A DNA stretch of 40,599 nt from Betaproteobacteria bacterium RIFCSPLOWO2_02_FULL_66_14 (lineage in GTDB: Bacteria; Pseudomonadota; Gammaproteobacteria; Burkholderiales; SG8-39): assembly GCA_001770475.1 (NCBI GenBank), contig MERB01000010.1:34060-74658 (forward strand), in the 5' to 3' direction. Each line of letters begins with the position of its first letter. Position 1 is the first letter of the stretch. Position numbers and translations under genes: made by a program. This document shows positions 38,038 through 40,599 of this stretch, in pieces. The notes under the pieces are model-generated. The model was given only the letters and a program-made list of their open reading frames with translations. It made no database searches and was not told the origin of the DNA.

Positions 38038-39048
38038 ATGGCCGAAATATCGTTCCGCAACGTCAGGAAGAGCTACGGCGAGCTGGAGGTGGTGCACGGC
38101 GTGTCGGCCGAAGTCGCCGACGGCGAATTCGTGGTCATCGTCGGGCCTTCGGGCTGTGGCAAGTCGACGCTGCTGCGCATGGTGGCGGGTCTGGAGACCA
38201 TCACCGGTGGCGAGATCTCGATCGGCGACCGCGTGGTGAACCTGCTCGAGCCCAAGGACCGCGACATCGCCATGGTGTTCCAGAACTACGCGCTCTACCC
38301 GCACATGTCGGTGTACGACAACATGGCCTACGGACTGCGGATCCGGGGGCTCGCCAGGTCCGACATCGACGCGCGCGTGAGGCGCGCGGCGGAAATCCTC
38401 GAACTCGGCGGATTTCTCGAACGCAAGCCGCGCGAGCTTTCGGGCGGCCAGCGCCAGCGGGTGGCGATGGGTCGCGCCATCGTGCGCGAGCCGGCGGCGT
38501 TCCTCTTCGATGAGCCGTTGTCCAACCTCGACGCGAAGCTTCGCGTTCAGATGCGCGCTGAACTCCAGGCGCTGCACCGGCGGCTGGGGACGACGAGCCT
38601 GTTCGTCACGCACGACCAGGTCGAGGCGATGACGCTCGCGCACCGCATGATCGTGATGAACGCCGGCCGCGCCGAGCAGATCGGCTCGCCGCTCGACGTG
38701 TATGCCAACCCCGCCACGACCTTCGTTGCGGGTTTCATCGGCTCGCCGCCGATGAATTTGATACCGTCCGAGCGCGGCGGACGACCGGTGCTGCTCGGCG
38801 TGCGCCCGGAGCACCTCGAGCCGTGCGCGGAAAGCGAGGCGATGATGACCGTGGACATCGATCTGCTCGAGCCGCTGGGCAGCGATACGCTCGTCTACGG
38901 CCACCTCGCAGGCGGGCGCGACGGGACGCGCGTCGCGGTTCGGCTGCACGAGTCGGTCGATGCGCGCACCGGTCACCTGGCGGTCCGCTACGACCCGGCA
39001 AAGGCGCATTTCTTCGACCCGCAAGGCGGCCAACGCATCGTGTCGTGA
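38038..39048 (+). CDS. ugpC: sn-glycerol-3-phosphate ABC transporter ATP-binding protein UgpC
   Basis: [75 protein letters not shown]. Confidence 0.93.
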   Translation: MAEISFRNVRKSYGELEVVHGVSAEVADGEFVVIVGPSGCGKSTLLRMVAGLETITGGEISIGDRVVNLLEPKDRDIAMVFQNYALYPHMSVYDNMAYGLRIRGLARSDIDARVRRAAEILELGGFLERKPRELSGGQRQRVAMGRAIVREPAAFLFDEPLSNLDAKLRVQMRAELQALHRRLGTTSLFVTHDQVEAMTLAHRMIVMNAGRAEQIGSPLDVYANPATTFVAGFIGSPPMNLIPSERGGRPVLLGVRPEHLEPCAESEAMMTVDIDLLEPLGSDTLVYGHLAGGRDGTRVAVRLHESVDARTGHLAVRYDPAKAHFFDPQGGQRIVS

Positions 39049-39806
39049 CGCCGCGCGCGGAATCGCAAGTCCGCTGGCCGCGCCCGCGCGTCGTCGCGCA
39101 TCGCGGCGGCGGCCGTCTCGCCCCGGAAAACACCCTCGCCGCGATTCGCCTGGGCGCGCGAATGGGGTTCCGTGGCGTCGAGTTCGACGTCATGCTCGCC
39201 GGTTGTGGCACGCCGGTGCTGATCCACGACGAAACCTTGAAGCGCACGTCGAACGGCCGGGGCGAAGTGGCCCGTACACCCTACGCCGAACTCGCGCGGC
39301 TCGACGCCGGCGCCTGGTTCAGCCGGAGTTACCGCGGCGAGCCCATACCCGCCTACGAGGACGCCGTGCGCGTTTGCCGGGAACTCGGCCTGTGGGCGAA
39401 CGTCGAGATCAAGCCTTCGACGGGATACGATCGGCGCACGGGAGAAGCGGTGGCGCTCGCGAGCCGCGCGCGATGGGCCGGCGCGCCGCAGCCACCCGTG
39501 TTGTCTTCGTTTTCCACGGTCGCGCTGGCAGCCGCGCGCAGTGTCGCGCCGGAATTGCCGCGCGGCCTGCTGGTCGGGCGAATCCCGCCGCACTGGCACG
39601 AATTGATGCGCGATCTGGACTGCGTCGCGCTGCACTGCAACCACCGTGCGCTCAATGCCCGGCTTGCGGCCCGAATCCACGATGCAGGCTATGGGATCCT
39701 GACCTGGACCGTGAACGAGCGGCGGACCGCCCGAAAGCTCCTCGGCTGGGGGGTCGACTGCCTCGTGACGGATGCGCTTGGGACGATCGGCCCGTCGTTC
39801 CGGTAA
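39045..39806 (+). CDS. ugpQ: Glycerophosphodiester phosphodiesterase
   Basis: GTG start overlapping the ugpC stop; [58 protein letters not shown]. Confidence 0.92.
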   Translation: MTPRAESQVRWPRPRVVAHRGGGRLAPENTLAAIRLGARMGFRGVEFDVMLAGCGTPVLIHDETLKRTSNGRGEVARTPYAELARLDAGAWFSRSYRGEPIPAYEDAVRVCRELGLWANVEIKPSTGYDRRTGEAVALASRARWAGAPQPPVLSSFSTVALAAARSVAPELPRGLLVGRIPPHWHELMRDLDCVALHCNHRALNARLAARIHDAGYGILTWTVNERRTARKLLGWGVDCLVTDALGTIGPSFR

Positions 39807-39899
39807 CAAGTGTTTACACAGTCGCGTGCTCCGGAGGGTCGTTATCGGCGTTCATCGCGCCGTGGGCTATCCGCACAGTCCTTACGGGAGAACTTGACC

Positions 39900-40226
39900 A
39901 TGAGATCTGTCAGATTCATAGCCATTACCGCCGCTGCAATGCTTTCGCTGCCGGTGTACGCGCAGACCCAGGGCACGCCGCGAATCGATCAGCGCCAGGC
40001 GAACCAGGCACAGCGCATCGAGCAGGGCAAGCAGTCAGGCGCGCTCAACGAGAAGGAGGCGGCACGTCTCGAGAAAGGCCAGGCGCGCGTACAGCGCATG
40101 GAAGACAAGGCGGTCGCCGACGGCAAGGTGACTGCGAAGGAGCGGCGGCGGATCGAGCACGCGCAGAACCAGCAAAGCCGCAAGATCTACCGCGAAAAGC
40201 ACGATAAACAGCGGGCTAAGAAGTAG
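39900..40226 (+). CDS. Small exported, highly charged hypothetical protein
   Basis: 108 aa with signal peptide MRSVRFIAITAAAMLSLPVYAQ then RQANQAQRIEQGKQSGALNEKEAARLEKGQARVQRMEDKAVADGKVTAKERRRIEHAQNQQSRKIYREKHDKQRAKK. Confidence 0.75.
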   Translation: MRSVRFIAITAAAMLSLPVYAQTQGTPRIDQRQANQAQRIEQGKQSGALNEKEAARLEKGQARVQRMEDKAVADGKVTAKERRRIEHAQNQQSRKIYREKHDKQRAKK

Positions 40227-40271
40227 GGCCGGCGTCTGCGGTTGCGCTGGTCTCGCAGCGAAGGTCACGGT

Positions 40272-40599
40272 CTGCCGACTTCGCGCTGCGGCGAAGTCGG
40301 CAGATCGGGGAAGGGCAAAGACACACGCGGTTCCGTCTTTTGTCTTTCATCCGATCTCCCGACTTGGCCGCACTTGCCAAGTCGGGAGACCCCGGGGCGT
40401 CAAGACCGTCACGTTGCCGGCATGAGGTGCGCCTGCCGTCTTATACGCAGCAGGCAAAGGAGTCGATCCGGCGCTTGTTGCGACGCTGGTTTCGGTGCGA
40501 CGGCCGGCGTCTGCCGACTTCGCACTGCGGCGAAGTCGGCAGATCGGGGAAGGGCGTAGGCAAGGTCGGCTGCGCTTCTCGCTTTTCACCGATCTCCCG
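40272..40599. repeat. Composite tandem palindromic repeat, continuing past the window end
   Basis: CTGCCGACTTCGC-N6-GCGAAGTCGGCAG-ATCGGGGAAGGGC at 40272-40316 and 40511-40555 (44/45 identical); CTCCCGACTTGGC-N7-GCCAAGTCGGGAG at 40356-40388; start of a second such arm (CCGATCTCCCG) at the window end. Confidence 0.9.

Overview
High-GC (betaproteobacteria-like) chromosomal window, mostly housekeeping genes, read by eye plus the supplied ORF track. Order: argD 5' end, Orn/Lys/Arg decarboxylase, DUF3579, rpsT, murJ, SirB1-like, ribF-ileS-lspA-ispH, a minor-pilin operon (pilE-fimT-pilV-pilW-pilX-pilY1, minus strand), tRNA-Thr(CGT), a short accessory locus packed with toxin-antitoxin (TA) genes, SPOR protein-coaX-birA, a Dpp-like peptide ABC transporter divergent from an M81/MlrC-like gene, a zeta-like kinase, DUF2283, amidase, and a ugp-like operon with two tandem ugpB paralogs (B1-B2-A-E-C-Q). 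The most interesting region is 19.5-22.1 kb, next to the tRNA. It holds three TA-like modules. Two have intact-looking antitoxins but damaged toxins: a RelE/Gp49-like toxin with an in-frame amber codon, and a HicA-like toxin that appears internally deleted. The third, a higBA-like pair, looks intact and sits between duplicated copies of the 3' end of the SPOR gene. Two unrelated REP/BIME-like palindromic repeat families are also present. One (GGGGTCAG...) overlaps the start codon and N-terminal codons of the dppDF-like gene. The other (CCGATCT[C/G]CCGACTTNGC) occurs upstream of murJ and as a tandem composite at the right edge. No CRISPR array, rRNA or transposase gene was found.
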